Shown here piece after piece: positions 26,451 through 34,487 of a stretch of 64,000 nucleotides of DNA. The position numbers and the translations under genes were made by a program. Every line of letters begins with the position of its first letter. The stretch's first letter is position 1. The notes beneath the pieces are model-generated. The model saw only the letters and a program-made list of their open reading frames with translations. It made no database searches and was not told the origin of the DNA. Origin of the DNA: Pedobacter helvus (GTDB taxonomy: Bacteria; Bacteroidota; Bacteroidia; Sphingobacteriales; Sphingobacteriaceae); contig NZ_SRMP01000001.1 in NCBI RefSeq assembly GCF_005925325.1, forward strand, positions 186,001 through 250,000, written 5' to 3'.

Positions 26451-26612
26451 ATCCTCTCTGGCTACGTCATCTATTGATAGGTATTTATTGTTTTTGTATC
26501 AATGAACTCGCTGTGCTTCGGTTCTCCCTAAAAGGGAGAGAATAGCGAGATGCCTATAAAACTTTAAATTCTCTCACATTTAGGGAGAGATGCCTAAAGG
26601 GCAGAGAGGGTT
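26451..26612. repeat. Double-hairpin repeat pair H/I
   Basis: Copy H (26451-26541, forward) has small hairpin TGGCTACGTCA and a 52-base insertion (about 26472-26523) between its two hairpins. Copy I (26569-26612, inverted) has TGCCTAAAGGGCA. The insertion is clearly homologous to the one in copy E. The rest of the gap 26311-26789 is low-complexity sequence. Confidence 0.8.
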
Positions 26613-26789
26613 ATTAGTGAGCCTCTCTCTAACTCTCTCCTTACAAAGAAGAGAGAACTGGAAGTGCAACCAATTAACTCTTATCCGTTCACCCTCACTT
26701 CCTTCTCCATTAATAATCCTACCACATAACAACCATCCCAATCATTAATAAATTATTATTAACAATTACTCATTAACCACTAACCATTA

Positions 26790-27410
26790 TCATTGCACCA
26801 ACCTAGACAACACCTCAGAGTTTGCCTCCTGCCCCCTCCTGCCAATAGCTTTGATACGAGCATAAATACGAGCGCCGCTGCGCAGTCCTCTAAGTGTGAA
26901 CTCCCTACTAGATGCCGGTTGTACCGTCCACTTGGTTGCTTCGGTAGGTGCTTCATCGGTGTATTCAAACAAGTAAGATACAGCGTTTAATACCCTTTTG
27001 CAGGTCAATTTTAACTCGCCAGCATTAATACCATCTAACAATCTAAATTCTGTTGGTGCAGTTATGGTGGTAGCGGTTTCGCCGTTGGCGGCAAGGTCAA
27101 ATCCACTGCTCAGTAATTTGGCTCTATCTCCATTAGCTTGCGCATCTATATCTAAAGCCAATTGTCGCATGGCTGCCAATAGTGTAGCACGAGCTTGGTT
27201 TTTCAACGCTATTTGAATACGATCTGCCGATACGGTTTTACTCAAAGCCAGGTCAAAGGCTTCTTGCAGCAAAGTAAAATCTGCCAAGCTAGGCACCGTA
27301 GTAGGAAAATTGTCATTATCGGTTAAGCCATTTTTAATGTTGATGGCCTTGACAGTCAGCGCTGCATCAGCAAGTTTGTTGTAATCGAGAATAAGTTTTT
27401 GATTTTTCAT
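26790..27410 (-). CDS. Fibronectin type III-like domain protein
   Basis: This 206-residue protein has a helical N-terminal half (about 1-110, Ala/Leu-rich) and a C-terminal beta-sandwich of FN3 type (about 118-206), with YLFEYTDEAPTEATKW and the typical GLRSGARIYARIKAIGRRG strand pair. No signal peptide is seen. Similar proteins occur as single genes in Bacteroidota; the role is unknown. Confidence 0.75.
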   Translation of the reverse strand: MKNQKLILDYNKLADAALTVKAINIKNGLTDNDNFPTTVPSLADFTLLQEAFDLALSKTVSADRIQIALKNQARATLLAAMRQLALDIDAQANGDRAKLLSSGFDLAANGETATTITAPTEFRLLDGINAGELKLTCKRVLNAVSYLFEYTDEAPTEATKWTVQPASSREFTLRGLRSGARIYARIKAIGRRGQEANSEVLSRLVQ

Positions 27411-27887
27411 AGCGGTTTAGGTTTTAAATCCGGAAACCATTTTCCGAAATACTAGAACCAAATTACCGTATTGCATTAGCTCGACAAAATGAACACGATA
27501 GCCTTTGTACAGCCTTGGGAAAACTGTAGTTAAATTGACCTAAAATGGATTAATTCTGCTAGAAACAGTACCAACGTGGGCATAAATGAGCAAAGATGAT
27601 CTAAATTGACCCATTTTTTAATACTATTGAGACAACTCTTGATAAGAAAAAGAGGAAATTTGTTACGAAACCATTTTGCTGTGTTAAACATACAGGATAC
27701 TTTACCGCACTAGAAGCCAGGCAGCAAAAGAAATAGCTATTAGATTTAACAGTAATGTGTTTGCTGTTTAAAGGAGTAAGTTATTTTCACAAAAAGACTT
27801 AACTTGGTAACTATAGTAGCCTTCTTTGTTGCACAATAAAGGCTATGGATCAAAAACAAACCAGACATTAGCCGTTGCTATGGCTAA
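27411..27887. other. Gene-poor spacer left of the recombinase region
   Basis: I see no convincing gene in these 477 bases. A short direct repeat (AAATTGACC at about 27532 and 27600) is present; it could be the worn end of an insertion sequence, but no transposase remnant can be read. Confidence 0.35.
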
Positions 27888-28088
27888 TTAAAATATGCCA
27901 TGAATTACATCTTCTAAAGGGATATGAAAATAATCTCTCACATGATAGATGGTGATGCGGACTTTCTTTTCCAATTGAAACTTAGCACGGATCTCGTTAT
28001 ATAGCCGATAATTAGTCTTGGTGCCGCCTCCGCTAAAACTCCGAAGATCTTCGGGAAAGAGGACCACTCTTAAGCGTTTTGCTTCCAT
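27888..28088 (-). CDS. Small protein of unknown function next to the recombinase
   Basis: This 66-residue basic protein reads cleanly from ATG to stop and ends in a possible helix-turn-helix-like pair (ITIYHVRDYFHIPLEDVIHG). It is divergent from the tyrosine recombinase at 28215. Position and charge would suit an excisionase or DNA-binding accessory factor, but that is inference only and no family is recognised. Confidence 0.5.
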   Translation of the reverse strand: MEAKRLRVVLFPEDLRSFSGGGTKTNYRLYNEIRAKFQLEKKVRITIYHVRDYFHIPLEDVIHGIF

Positions 28089-28150
28089 AATTTAGATGTT
28101 TGGCACATTGAATTTACAAAAGATTTATAAAAACATAATCATTTGATTAC

Positions 28151-28172
28151 AAAAACCTCACAACCTAAAAGA
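28151..28172. repeat. 22-bp direct repeat, left copy
   Basis: AAAAACCTCACAACCTAAAA followed by GA is repeated without mismatch at 59310-59331. The left copy sits 43 bases before the recombinase start codon. The two copies could be the ends of an integrated island, or just two members of a dispersed short repeat; a looser relative lies near 56661-56680. Confidence 0.5.
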
Positions 28173-28214
28173 ATAGAAATGTCGATTATAAATTCAAAAG
28201 CATAAATTGTATCG

Positions 28215-29264
28215 ATGTACAGAGCCGAATTTATCAAACACCGAGGCGCAGTGCGTATAGCTGTCTATTTTAAAAATGACGCACAGCTGATTGCTAGGTT
28301 TAAAAAATTGCAAGGCGCCAAATGGAGTGCAAGTTTAAAAGTATGGCATTTGCCCAATACTAGTGATTACCGCAAAAGGTTTAGGCTGGAAGAAACGAAC
28401 AATCTAGTTGCCAATCCTATAAACGAGGCACATGAAAAAGCAAAGGATGATTTTTATTTATGGCTAAAGAGTAAGAGATATAGCAAAAGCACCATTAAAA
28501 CCTATACAGAAGCCTTAAAAATATTTTTACTTTTTTATATCGACAAAGATTTACAACAGCTTACAAATGCAGACGTAATTTATTTTAACAACGAATACAT
28601 TTTAAAGAATAAACTTTCCTCATCCTATCAAAATCAAATTGTAAATGCCATCAAATTATTTTTTGGTACTGTACAACGTAAAAAGATTGTAATTGAACAC
28701 ATACATAGACCTAAAAAAGAGAAAACGTTGCCAAACGTACTTAGTAGAGAAGAGGTAAAAGCAATACTGGAAGCACACACCAATATCAAACATAAAGCTA
28801 TGCTTAGTCTTATTTATGCTTGTGGTTTACGCCGAAGCGAATTGTTAAACCTTAGCCCAACACACCTAGATAGTAAACGAGGTGTGTTGCTGATTAAAGA
28901 AGCTAAAGGTAAAAAAGATAGAATTGCACCCATATCTGAAAAGATATTGATATTACTTAGGAACTACTACAGAACTTATAAACCAACGAAATGGTTATTT
29001 GAGGGGCAGCTTATTGGCGAAAAGTATAGTGAAAAAAGTCTAGAAAACGTATTAAAGCAAGCCTTAACAAAAGCTAAGATTATTAAACCTGTAAGCTTGC
29101 ACTGGTTACGACATAGTTACGCTACGCATTTACTAGAAAACGGTACCGATTTACGCTATATTCAAGAACTTTTAGGACGCAAGAGCAGTCGCACTACCGA
29201 AATTTACACACATGTTAGTACTAAAAGTATTAAGAATATCAAAAGCCCTTTTGATGATTTATAA
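28215..29264 (+). CDS. Tyrosine recombinase heading the cassette array
   Basis: This 349-residue site-specific recombinase has an extra N-terminal domain (1-60, AVRIAVYFKNDAQLIARF), a SAM-like core-binding domain (about 72-165) and a catalytic domain. Visible catalytic residues are Arg206 (GLRRSE), Lys234, His296 and Arg299 (HWLRHSYATH) and the nucleophile Tyr331 (TTEIYTHV). The position usually filled by a His or Trp (LGH) is Arg322 (LGRKSS), which is odd. The IntI-specific insertion before HxxR is absent, so it is XerC/D-like rather than a classical integron integrase. It points toward the cassettes, unlike classical intI. A strong promoter motif follows its stop. Confidence 0.9.
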   Translation: MYRAEFIKHRGAVRIAVYFKNDAQLIARFKKLQGAKWSASLKVWHLPNTSDYRKRFRLEETNNLVANPINEAHEKAKDDFYLWLKSKRYSKSTIKTYTEALKIFLLFYIDKDLQQLTNADVIYFNNEYILKNKLSSSYQNQIVNAIKLFFGTVQRKKIVIEHIHRPKKEKTLPNVLSREEVKAILEAHTNIKHKAMLSLIYACGLRRSELLNLSPTHLDSKRGVLLIKEAKGKKDRIAPISEKILILLRNYYRTYKPTKWLFEGQLIGEKYSEKSLENVLKQALTKAKIIKPVSLHWLRHSYATHLLENGTDLRYIQELLGRKSSRTTEIYTHVSTKSIKNIKSPFDDL

Positions 29265-29282
29265 TTTAAAAAGATATATTTG
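29250..29282 (+). promoter_or_regulatory. Candidate cassette promoter (Pc-like)
   Basis: TTTG (29250-29253) and TATATTTG (29275-29282) are separated by 21 bases, the best -33/-7 pair in the window. The promoter overlaps the end of the recombinase gene and would start transcription at the left edge of the attI-like hairpin, reading into the cassettes. Confidence 0.6.
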
Positions 29283-29284
29283 AA

Positions 29285-29372
29285 TAACCCTAAATTCCTC
29301 ACAGCTATGGCGTAAAGCCAACACAATTTAGTTGGATTGGCGACAGTTTATGAGGGGTATAAATAAGTTACC
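29285..29372 (+). other. attI-like palindromic site at the head of the array
   Basis: This 88-base site starts with TAACCC and ends with GTTACC, the junction with cassette 1. Nested inverted repeats are CTAAATT/AATTTAG, CCTCA/TGAGG and CCAAC/GTTGG. It differs in sequence from the attC-like sites but has the same end pattern. It is the expected location for a primary integration site. Confidence 0.6.
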
Positions 29373-29404
29373 TGCTATTATAGAACGACACACCAAAACA
29401 AACA

Positions 29405-30184
29405 ATGGGACTATTTGACAAAATATTTGGAAAAAGCGACAAAATAAAAGTTCAATTCATCGACAACTTGAATGGTCTGACAATTGGTACTTCTGAAATG
29501 ACAGCAGACCAATTACCTGAAACTTTTTCCGTTGAAACAACAATGCACATACAAGATATTGATTGGACTGTTGAACAAGCGATACCTGAAAACTCAACAG
29601 AGTTCATTAAAACAAAAAGCCTTGTTTTGAAAATGAGAAAAGTTGAGAAAATGAACCCTAATGATATTTGGTTCACAACACCGACTATTTCAAACGAATT
29701 TCCTCAACTTACAGAAAAAATAAATGAAACTGAATTTGACATCCAAATTCACGAAGATGATTATAGGCAAAATGAATTTTTAAATTTATCTGCTTTACCA
29801 ATTGTTGAAATAGAAAATATTGCAATTAAAGATATTTGGGAAAATCATAGCAAAAAAAGTGATGAATATACATTATTTAAAAACTGCCACGTTAGGAACA
29901 AAATTGGTTCACCAAACTTGAAAATAAATTTTAGTGAATTGAAAAAAATACTTAAATCAAATTCTGTTGGACAAGTAATAATTAATGGAGAAGTATTGGT
30001 AAATGGTTTTGCAGTTAAGACACTAAACACAACTTACTTTGGAACCTTAAATAACGATATTGTAACTGAACTTTGTATTGCTGAATGGAATGAAAACACT
30101 ACAAACGAAATTTTAGAAATAAACAAAGCATACAATTTGATTTTTGCAAATTGGTTTCACAGTAACATAATTAAAAATGATTAG
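29405..30184 (+). CDS. Cassette 1 protein of unknown function
   Basis: I do not recognise this 259-residue protein. It begins MGLFDKIFGKSDKIKVQFID, has no signal peptide or membrane segment, and looks like a mixed alpha/beta cytosolic protein. It overlaps the kptA start by 8 bases. The two genes form one cassette bounded by GTTACCTGCT at 29367 and the left core at 30741-30750, so they probably moved together. No own promoter motif is seen. Confidence 0.75.
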   Translation: MGLFDKIFGKSDKIKVQFIDNLNGLTIGTSEMTADQLPETFSVETTMHIQDIDWTVEQAIPENSTEFIKTKSLVLKMRKVEKMNPNDIWFTTPTISNEFPQLTEKINETEFDIQIHEDDYRQNEFLNLSALPIVEIENIAIKDIWENHSKKSDEYTLFKNCHVRNKIGSPNLKINFSELKKILKSNSVGQVIINGEVLVNGFAVKTLNTTYFGTLNNDIVTELCIAEWNENTTNEILEINKAYNLIFANWFHSNIIKND

Positions 30185-30731
30185 CGAAAAGCAAATAATA
30201 CATATAAGTAAGTTTTTAAGTTTGGTATTACGACACCAACCTGAAACTATTGGCATTCAACTTGACCAAAATGGATGGACTGACGTAGACGATTTAATTG
30301 AAAAGGCAAATAATTATGGAATTAAGTTTGACAGAGAAACACTTATTCACATTGTAGCAACAAATGCCAAAAAGAGATTTGCATTTAATGACACATTTGA
30401 CAAGATAAGAGCAAGTCAAGGACATTCCATTGAAATAGAATTAGGTTATACAAACCATAAACCACCAGAAATATTATTTCACGGAACAGCCGAAAAATTT
30501 GTCAAATCAATTTTAGACACAGGACTTGAAAAGCGAAACAGACAACACGTTCATTTAAGTAGCGACTTAGAAACTGCGATTAAAGTTGGACAAAGACACG
30601 GAAAGCCATTTGTATTTGAAGTTTTTGCCAAACAAATGTACAACGACAATTTTCAGTTCTACATTTCTGACAATAGTGTTTGGTTAACTGACAATGTACC
30701 GACAAAATACTTGAAACAAAATGACAAATAA
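30177..30731 (+). CDS. kptA: RNA 2'-phosphotransferase KptA/Tpt1
   Basis: This 184-residue enzyme family removes an internal 2'-phosphate from RNA, transferring it to NAD+. It has the N-terminal winged-helix lobe with SKFLSLVLRHQPE (Arg19, His20), KKRFAF with Arg67, and the ART-like lobe with ILFHGTAEKF and RQHVHLSS. Length is typical. In bacteria, which lack tRNA ligase-type splicing, the physiological substrate is unclear. Here it is the second gene of cassette 1, overlapping its partner by 8 bases. Confidence 0.92.
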   Translation: MISEKQIIHISKFLSLVLRHQPETIGIQLDQNGWTDVDDLIEKANNYGIKFDRETLIHIVATNAKKRFAFNDTFDKIRASQGHSIEIELGYTNHKPPEILFHGTAEKFVKSILDTGLEKRNRQHVHLSSDLETAIKVGQRHGKPFVFEVFAKQMYNDNFQFYISDNSVWLTDNVPTKYLKQNDK

Positions 30732-30744
30732 AATAATAACAGCA

Positions 30745-30874
30745 GGTAACAGCAGTTTGGCAAAATGGCGGGTTCAGTGCTAAATTCAACAACAGTTCTT
30801 CGATTGAACTTTTGTGCAAAACTGAACATTTGTGCTTCGATTTCCGCCACTTCGCCAAGCTGCCAACCGTTACC
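30745..30874 (+). repeat. attC-like site 1
   Basis: GGTAAC (30745-30750) and GTTACC (30869-30874) form the outer pair, TTTGGC...GCCAA and ATGGCGG...CCGCCA the inner stem. The variable middle contains CTTCGATTGAACTTTTGTGC and TTTGTGCTTCGATTT. The ten bases at 30741-30750 are the exact reverse complement of cassette 1's first ten bases (29367-29376). Confidence 0.85.
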
Positions 30875-30901
30875 AGCAATTTAAAAACACAGCGTACCAA
30901 G

Positions 30902-31585
30902 ATGAATGAACAATTAAAAAGAATTCAAGGCAAAATTGAGCAACTGCGACAATTGGACAAAAACTTAACTCTTTTTGGCTCTAACAGACATAAATATAAC
31001 CTCAATCCAAAATTATCGGAAGAAACTCTCTTAAACTTCGAGAATACACATAATATAACTTTGCCAGAAGATTATAAAGAGTTTTTAACTAAAATCGGAA
31101 ATTGAGGTGTTGGTCCTGGTTATGGACTTGAAACATTTGAAAATGGATTATTTGATGATTTGGATTATAAACGACCGAACTCTTTACTAAATCCGAGTAA
31201 GCCTTTTCCTCGTACAAAACCTTGGAATGAAGAATTTGTATCAACAGTTAACGAAGAAGACAATGAAGAAGAATATGAAAGACAATATTCTGAGTTTAGC
31301 AAAAACCTAATGAATGGAGTTTTAGCAATCTCAAATTTTGGATGTGGAATTAGCCTAAATTTAGTTGTAAATGGAGAAGAATATGGAAATATTTGGACAG
31401 ATGACAGAGGAAATGATGGAGGAATTTATCCTTCTCACGAACTTGGGAATAAAGACAAAATTACATTTCTAAATTGGTATGAATTGTGGCTTGATAATTC
31501 ACTAAATGAAATCAAGGACAAATTAGAAAATAAAGAAATAGAGGTTAAAAATACAAACCAAAAACCCTGGTGGAAAATTTGGTAA
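30902..31585 (+). pseudogene. SMI1/KNR4-like gene with in-frame stop (cassette 2)
   Basis: The frame opens at 30902 (MNEQLKRIQGK), includes the SUKH-type segment ITLPEDYKEFLTKIGN, meets a TGA at 31103-31105, and continues in the same frame as GVGPGYGLETFENG to 31585. Relatives have IGNGGVGPGYGL here, so a single GGA-to-TGA change explains the break. SUKH proteins are often immunity proteins against polymorphic toxins. Truncation at residue 67 probably inactivates it, unless the stop is read through or is a sequencing error. Confidence 0.8.
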
Positions 31586-31599
31586 ATAAAAAAACGGCA

Positions 31600-31730
31600 G
31601 GTAACAAGGGCTTTGCAATAGTGGGGCGAAACTGCAAAGTTCAACGGTTGTTCTTCGATTTAACTTTTGTGTAAAAATTGAGGATTTGTGCTTCGTTTGC
31701 CCCACCATCGCAAAGCCCCGAAACGTTATG
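31600..31730 (+). repeat. attC-like site 2
   Basis: GGTAAC (31600-31605) and GTTATG (31725-31730) are the outer cores. GGGCTTTGC...GCAAAGCCC and AGTGGGGCGAA...TTTGCCCCACCAT form a long stem. Left core plus flank matches the start of cassette 2 as reverse complement at 8 of 10 bases. Confidence 0.85.
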
Positions 31731-31761
31731 CAACACTTTTTACGACCAAACCTTTAGACAG

Positions 31762-32295
31762 ATGGTAGACAAAGAAAGAAGACAAAAGTTAGCTTTACAT
31801 TTACGCCACCTTGCAGTTGGACTTATTTCAAACGACGAATTTGAAGACAACATTACTGACGATGTAACAAATGGTTGGCTACCTGAACAATATTACAGAG
31901 CAAAAGAAGCTAAGTTTGACGACAAAATAATTCAACCAATGCTTGAACTTTGCTGGGGACTTTACGACGACACAAGAAACCACAAGTTAATAGGTGCCGA
32001 TAGACTATCTGAAGAAGCATTAAAAGTTATTTCAAGGTGCATTTTGTTCCTAAAAAGTGACCAAGAGTATGAATGGCCGTACTTTGACCAGAACAATCCA
32101 TTGTTGAAATTTTCTTTGGGAGAAATAATCATCACAATTTTATCTTTCGGCCAGTATTACAGAGACGTCAGAAAGGAGAAAGAAAAAGCTTTTGAAGAAT
32201 TTAAAAAACTTGGAGACTTTGATATTTGGCCATTCTTAAATCAAGACGACTATCAATTTCAACTAAAACACCAACCGTTTTTTAAAATAGCATAA
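31762..32295 (+). CDS. Cassette 3 protein of unknown function
   Basis: This 177-residue acidic, mainly helical protein starts at 31762 (MVDKERRQKLALHLRHLAVG), 37 bases after the cassette junction; an upstream frame extension lies in the attC-like site. No signal peptide; one short hydrophobic stretch (LGEIIITILSFG) is too weak for a membrane segment. The family is not recognised. It is the only gene in its cassette. Confidence 0.75.
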   Translation: MVDKERRQKLALHLRHLAVGLISNDEFEDNITDDVTNGWLPEQYYRAKEAKFDDKIIQPMLELCWGLYDDTRNHKLIGADRLSEEALKVISRCILFLKSDQEYEWPYFDQNNPLLKFSLGEIIITILSFGQYYRDVRKEKEKAFEEFKKLGDFDIWPFLNQDDYQFQLKHQPFFKIA

Positions 32296-32306
32296 ATAAA
32301 AGCGTC

Positions 32307-32441
32307 GCATAACAACAGGTTTAAGTTAAGCCTCGGGCGAAGTGAGAACACAATTATTTGAAGCCATTTATTTAGCTTAGTGCTGTGGATGGTTGGTGCA
32401 AGTAAATTTTAGGCTCAACTTAAACCTGCAAAACGTTAGTG
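32307..32441 (+). repeat. attC-like site 3
   Basis: GCATAAC (32307-32313) pairs with the start of its own cassette GTTATGC (31725). The stem AACAGGTTTAAGTT/AACTTAAACCTG is well preserved, and the right core GTTAGTG is at 32435-32441. The stem sequence differs from sites 2, 4 and 8 while keeping the same architecture. Confidence 0.82.
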
Positions 32442-32464
32442 GCAATTTTTTTGAGAACCGAACA

Positions 32465-33611
32465 ATGAAACAAATTTTACTTTTATTAACGACATTTTTG
32501 ACTTTGGCTTGCAATGGACAAGAAACAAAGCCAGATGAATTTATATTGACCGTTTCGCCAATTATTGAGAAGACTGAAAAAACCAATCGGAAGATTATTG
32601 AAACATTAACAGAATTTCTGAAAACTAAAAATTCCTCTTTGACAGAAAACAAATATTGGGCTCAATCTGATTTTCAAAAATTCATTTATCCCTATCTTGA
32701 CATTTATAATATCGAAAATTCAAAATTTGGAAAAAATTTTTATTTACCAACTTTAGTTGAAATAATTCCGACCGAAAAATCAAACAGAAGAATTGTAAAA
32801 GTTGCCTTTATCGGACATAACAATGAAACAAAAGAAAATCAACTGAAATCAATTTACAATCTTGTAGCTAATATTACTCAGGACAAAGTTTTGTTTAGTA
32901 GATATTTGGATTTCTCAACAGAAGAATGGAAAACATTTAATACTGGAAGTTTGACCTACAAAGTTTCGCCCAATAAAACCATCAACGAAACTGAAATTGC
33001 TGAACAACAAAAAGATATTGATAAAATTTGCAACTTCTTTCGATGTAAACCAATGGCAATTACCTATTATTCTTGTGTAAGTCCGAAAGAACTATTTGAA
33101 ATTAAAGGTTTTTGATTATAATCCAATGATGTATGTTGACAAAACCGGCGGACTTGCCGATTACAGAAATATCATCTATTCAGGAAATAACTCTGAAATT
33201 TATACACACGAAATAATTCACATTTATACCAGTAATCTTTTTCCAAAGATTGACAAATTTATCGATGAGGGTATTGCAACATTTATGGCAGGTAGTGGAA
33301 AATACAATTACGAATGGCACAGAAACAAACTTGACAAATTCCTAAACGAAAATAAATATTTCGATTTTGCGACACATACAGACGCGTATGAAAGAATTTA
33401 TTTTGAAAAAGAAACCTCAATCCCCTATTTGACTTCTGCCTTAATTTTGGAGCGGACATTAAAATTTTACGGAAAAGAGAAGTTAATAGAATTATTAAAG
33501 TCTGAAAATGAACTTTGGACGGCCTTAAAAAAAGTAGGATTGACAAAAGAAAATATAAACCACGAATTACGAAAACAAATAAAACTGCCACTAACAGGGG
33601 TTTTGCAATAG
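32465..33611 (+). pseudogene. Lipoprotein with HExxH motif, frameshifted (cassette 4)
   Basis: The first part (32465-33115) starts with a lipoprotein signal (MKQILLLLTTFLTLACNGQ, Cys16). The second part (frame of 33096-33611) carries THEIIHIYT, a zinc-metallopeptidase HExxH motif, followed by DEGIATFMAG, a likely third-ligand region. The junction reads IKGF|DYNPMMYVDK, and an extra T in the run at about 33107-33112 explains the shift. Together they make about 380 residues of peptidase-MA-like type. The break may be real decay, slippage or a sequencing error. The stop codon lies inside attC-like site 4. Confidence 0.8.
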
Positions 33612-33720
33612 TGGGGCGAAACTGCAAAGTTCAACAGTTGTATTTCTATTGAACTTTTGTGCAAAATTGAAGATTTGTTCTTCGATTGCCCCACCATCGC
33701 AAAGCCCCGAAACGTTAGCT
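33587..33720 (+). repeat. attC-like site 4
   Basis: Left core TGCCACTAAC (33586-33595) is the exact reverse complement of cassette 4's first ten bases (32435). GGGGTTTTGC and AGTGGGGCGAA pair with GCCCCACCAT and CGCAAAGCCCC. The right core GTTAGCT is at 33714-33720. The end of the upstream gene runs into this site. Confidence 0.87.
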
Positions 33721-33751
33721 GATATTCTAAATGAGAAATACTAGAAAATAA

Positions 33752-34387
33752 ATGAATAAAATATTTCAATTTAATCGATGCCTTACAAACGGAATGGATT
33801 ATTTCATAGGTGCAGACCCATACGCTTTGTTGGATTTTAAAAAAAGAAATAACCTTGATGACGATTTGCTAACGGAATTTACAACAAACGATAGCGGGGA
33901 TAATGTTGTGACTGAAGGAATAATGATACCTCTTGAAAAATGTGCAATTGTACCGCATACTATTTACGTGAATTTTAGCGAGAAAAATCGCGTATTGACA
34001 AATGAGGAAAATGATTTTCAATTTAAAGAAGGGAGTTATCCTTTAAAGATTGTAAGTGGAATTTTTTGTGTTTTCGCAATTGACTATTTAGAAAACTTTA
34101 CAGAAGAAGCGGTAGAAAACATTATAACACTTTATCGAGACAAAAATTACGCAATAATTGATTTGGATAATGGTTGGTATTCTGTAGAAATTCTTGCCGG
34201 ACTTACTCAACAAAATTTTGAAAAATCTTCCTATCACTGGGGAGAAATTATGGATGATATGGAACCAACTTTTGAATTTTGCCTACATAAACAAGTTGAA
34301 AAACCAAAACTAACAGCAAAACTTAACCGAGAATATAAAATCGAAATTAATAAGGACATTTATAAAAACAGAAGAATTTTTAAATAG
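33752..34387 (+). CDS. Cassette 5 protein of unknown function
   Basis: This 211-residue soluble protein starts at 33752 (MNKIFQFNRCLTNGMDYFIGADPYALL). It has no signal peptide or membrane segment, and I do not recognise its family. Short beta-rich motifs such as GIMIPLEKCAIVPHTIYVNF suggest an alpha/beta fold. It is the only gene of cassette 5 and ends 12 bases before the left core of site 5. Confidence 0.75.
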   Translation: MNKIFQFNRCLTNGMDYFIGADPYALLDFKKRNNLDDDLLTEFTTNDSGDNVVTEGIMIPLEKCAIVPHTIYVNFSEKNRVLTNEENDFQFKEGSYPLKIVSGIFCVFAIDYLENFTEEAVENIITLYRDKNYAIIDLDNGWYSVEILAGLTQQNFEKSSYHWGEIMDDMEPTFEFCLHKQVEKPKLTAKLNREYKIEINKDIYKNRRIFK

Positions 34388-34399
34388 AGTATAAAGAAC

Positions 34400-34487
34400 A
34401 TCAGCTAACAAAAAGCGGGGCTGAAGTTTTTCGATTGAATTTTTGTGCTGAAAATCCCCGCCTTCGGCAAACCCCAAAACGTTAGCA
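34400..34487 (+). repeat. attC-like site 5
   Basis: This is a short form (88 bases). Left core ATCAGCTAAC (34400-34409) is the exact reverse complement of cassette 5's first ten bases (33714-33723). AAGCGGGGCTGAA pairs with AAATCCCCGCCTT; right core GTTAGCA at 34481-34487. Confidence 0.87.

Noticed and set aside
26780..26968. Minus-strand frame overlapping the FN3-like gene
   Set aside because: It lies in another frame of a convincing gene, with Arg/Pro-rich low-quality protein and no independent start context.
30580..30900. Minus-strand frame across kptA and attC-like site 1
   Set aside because: Produced by the palindromic site; similar antisense frames appear over other sites.
31678..31761. 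N-terminal extension of the cassette 3 gene
   Set aside because: It is encoded by the attC-like site before the cassette junction; ATG 31762 lies in the cassette.
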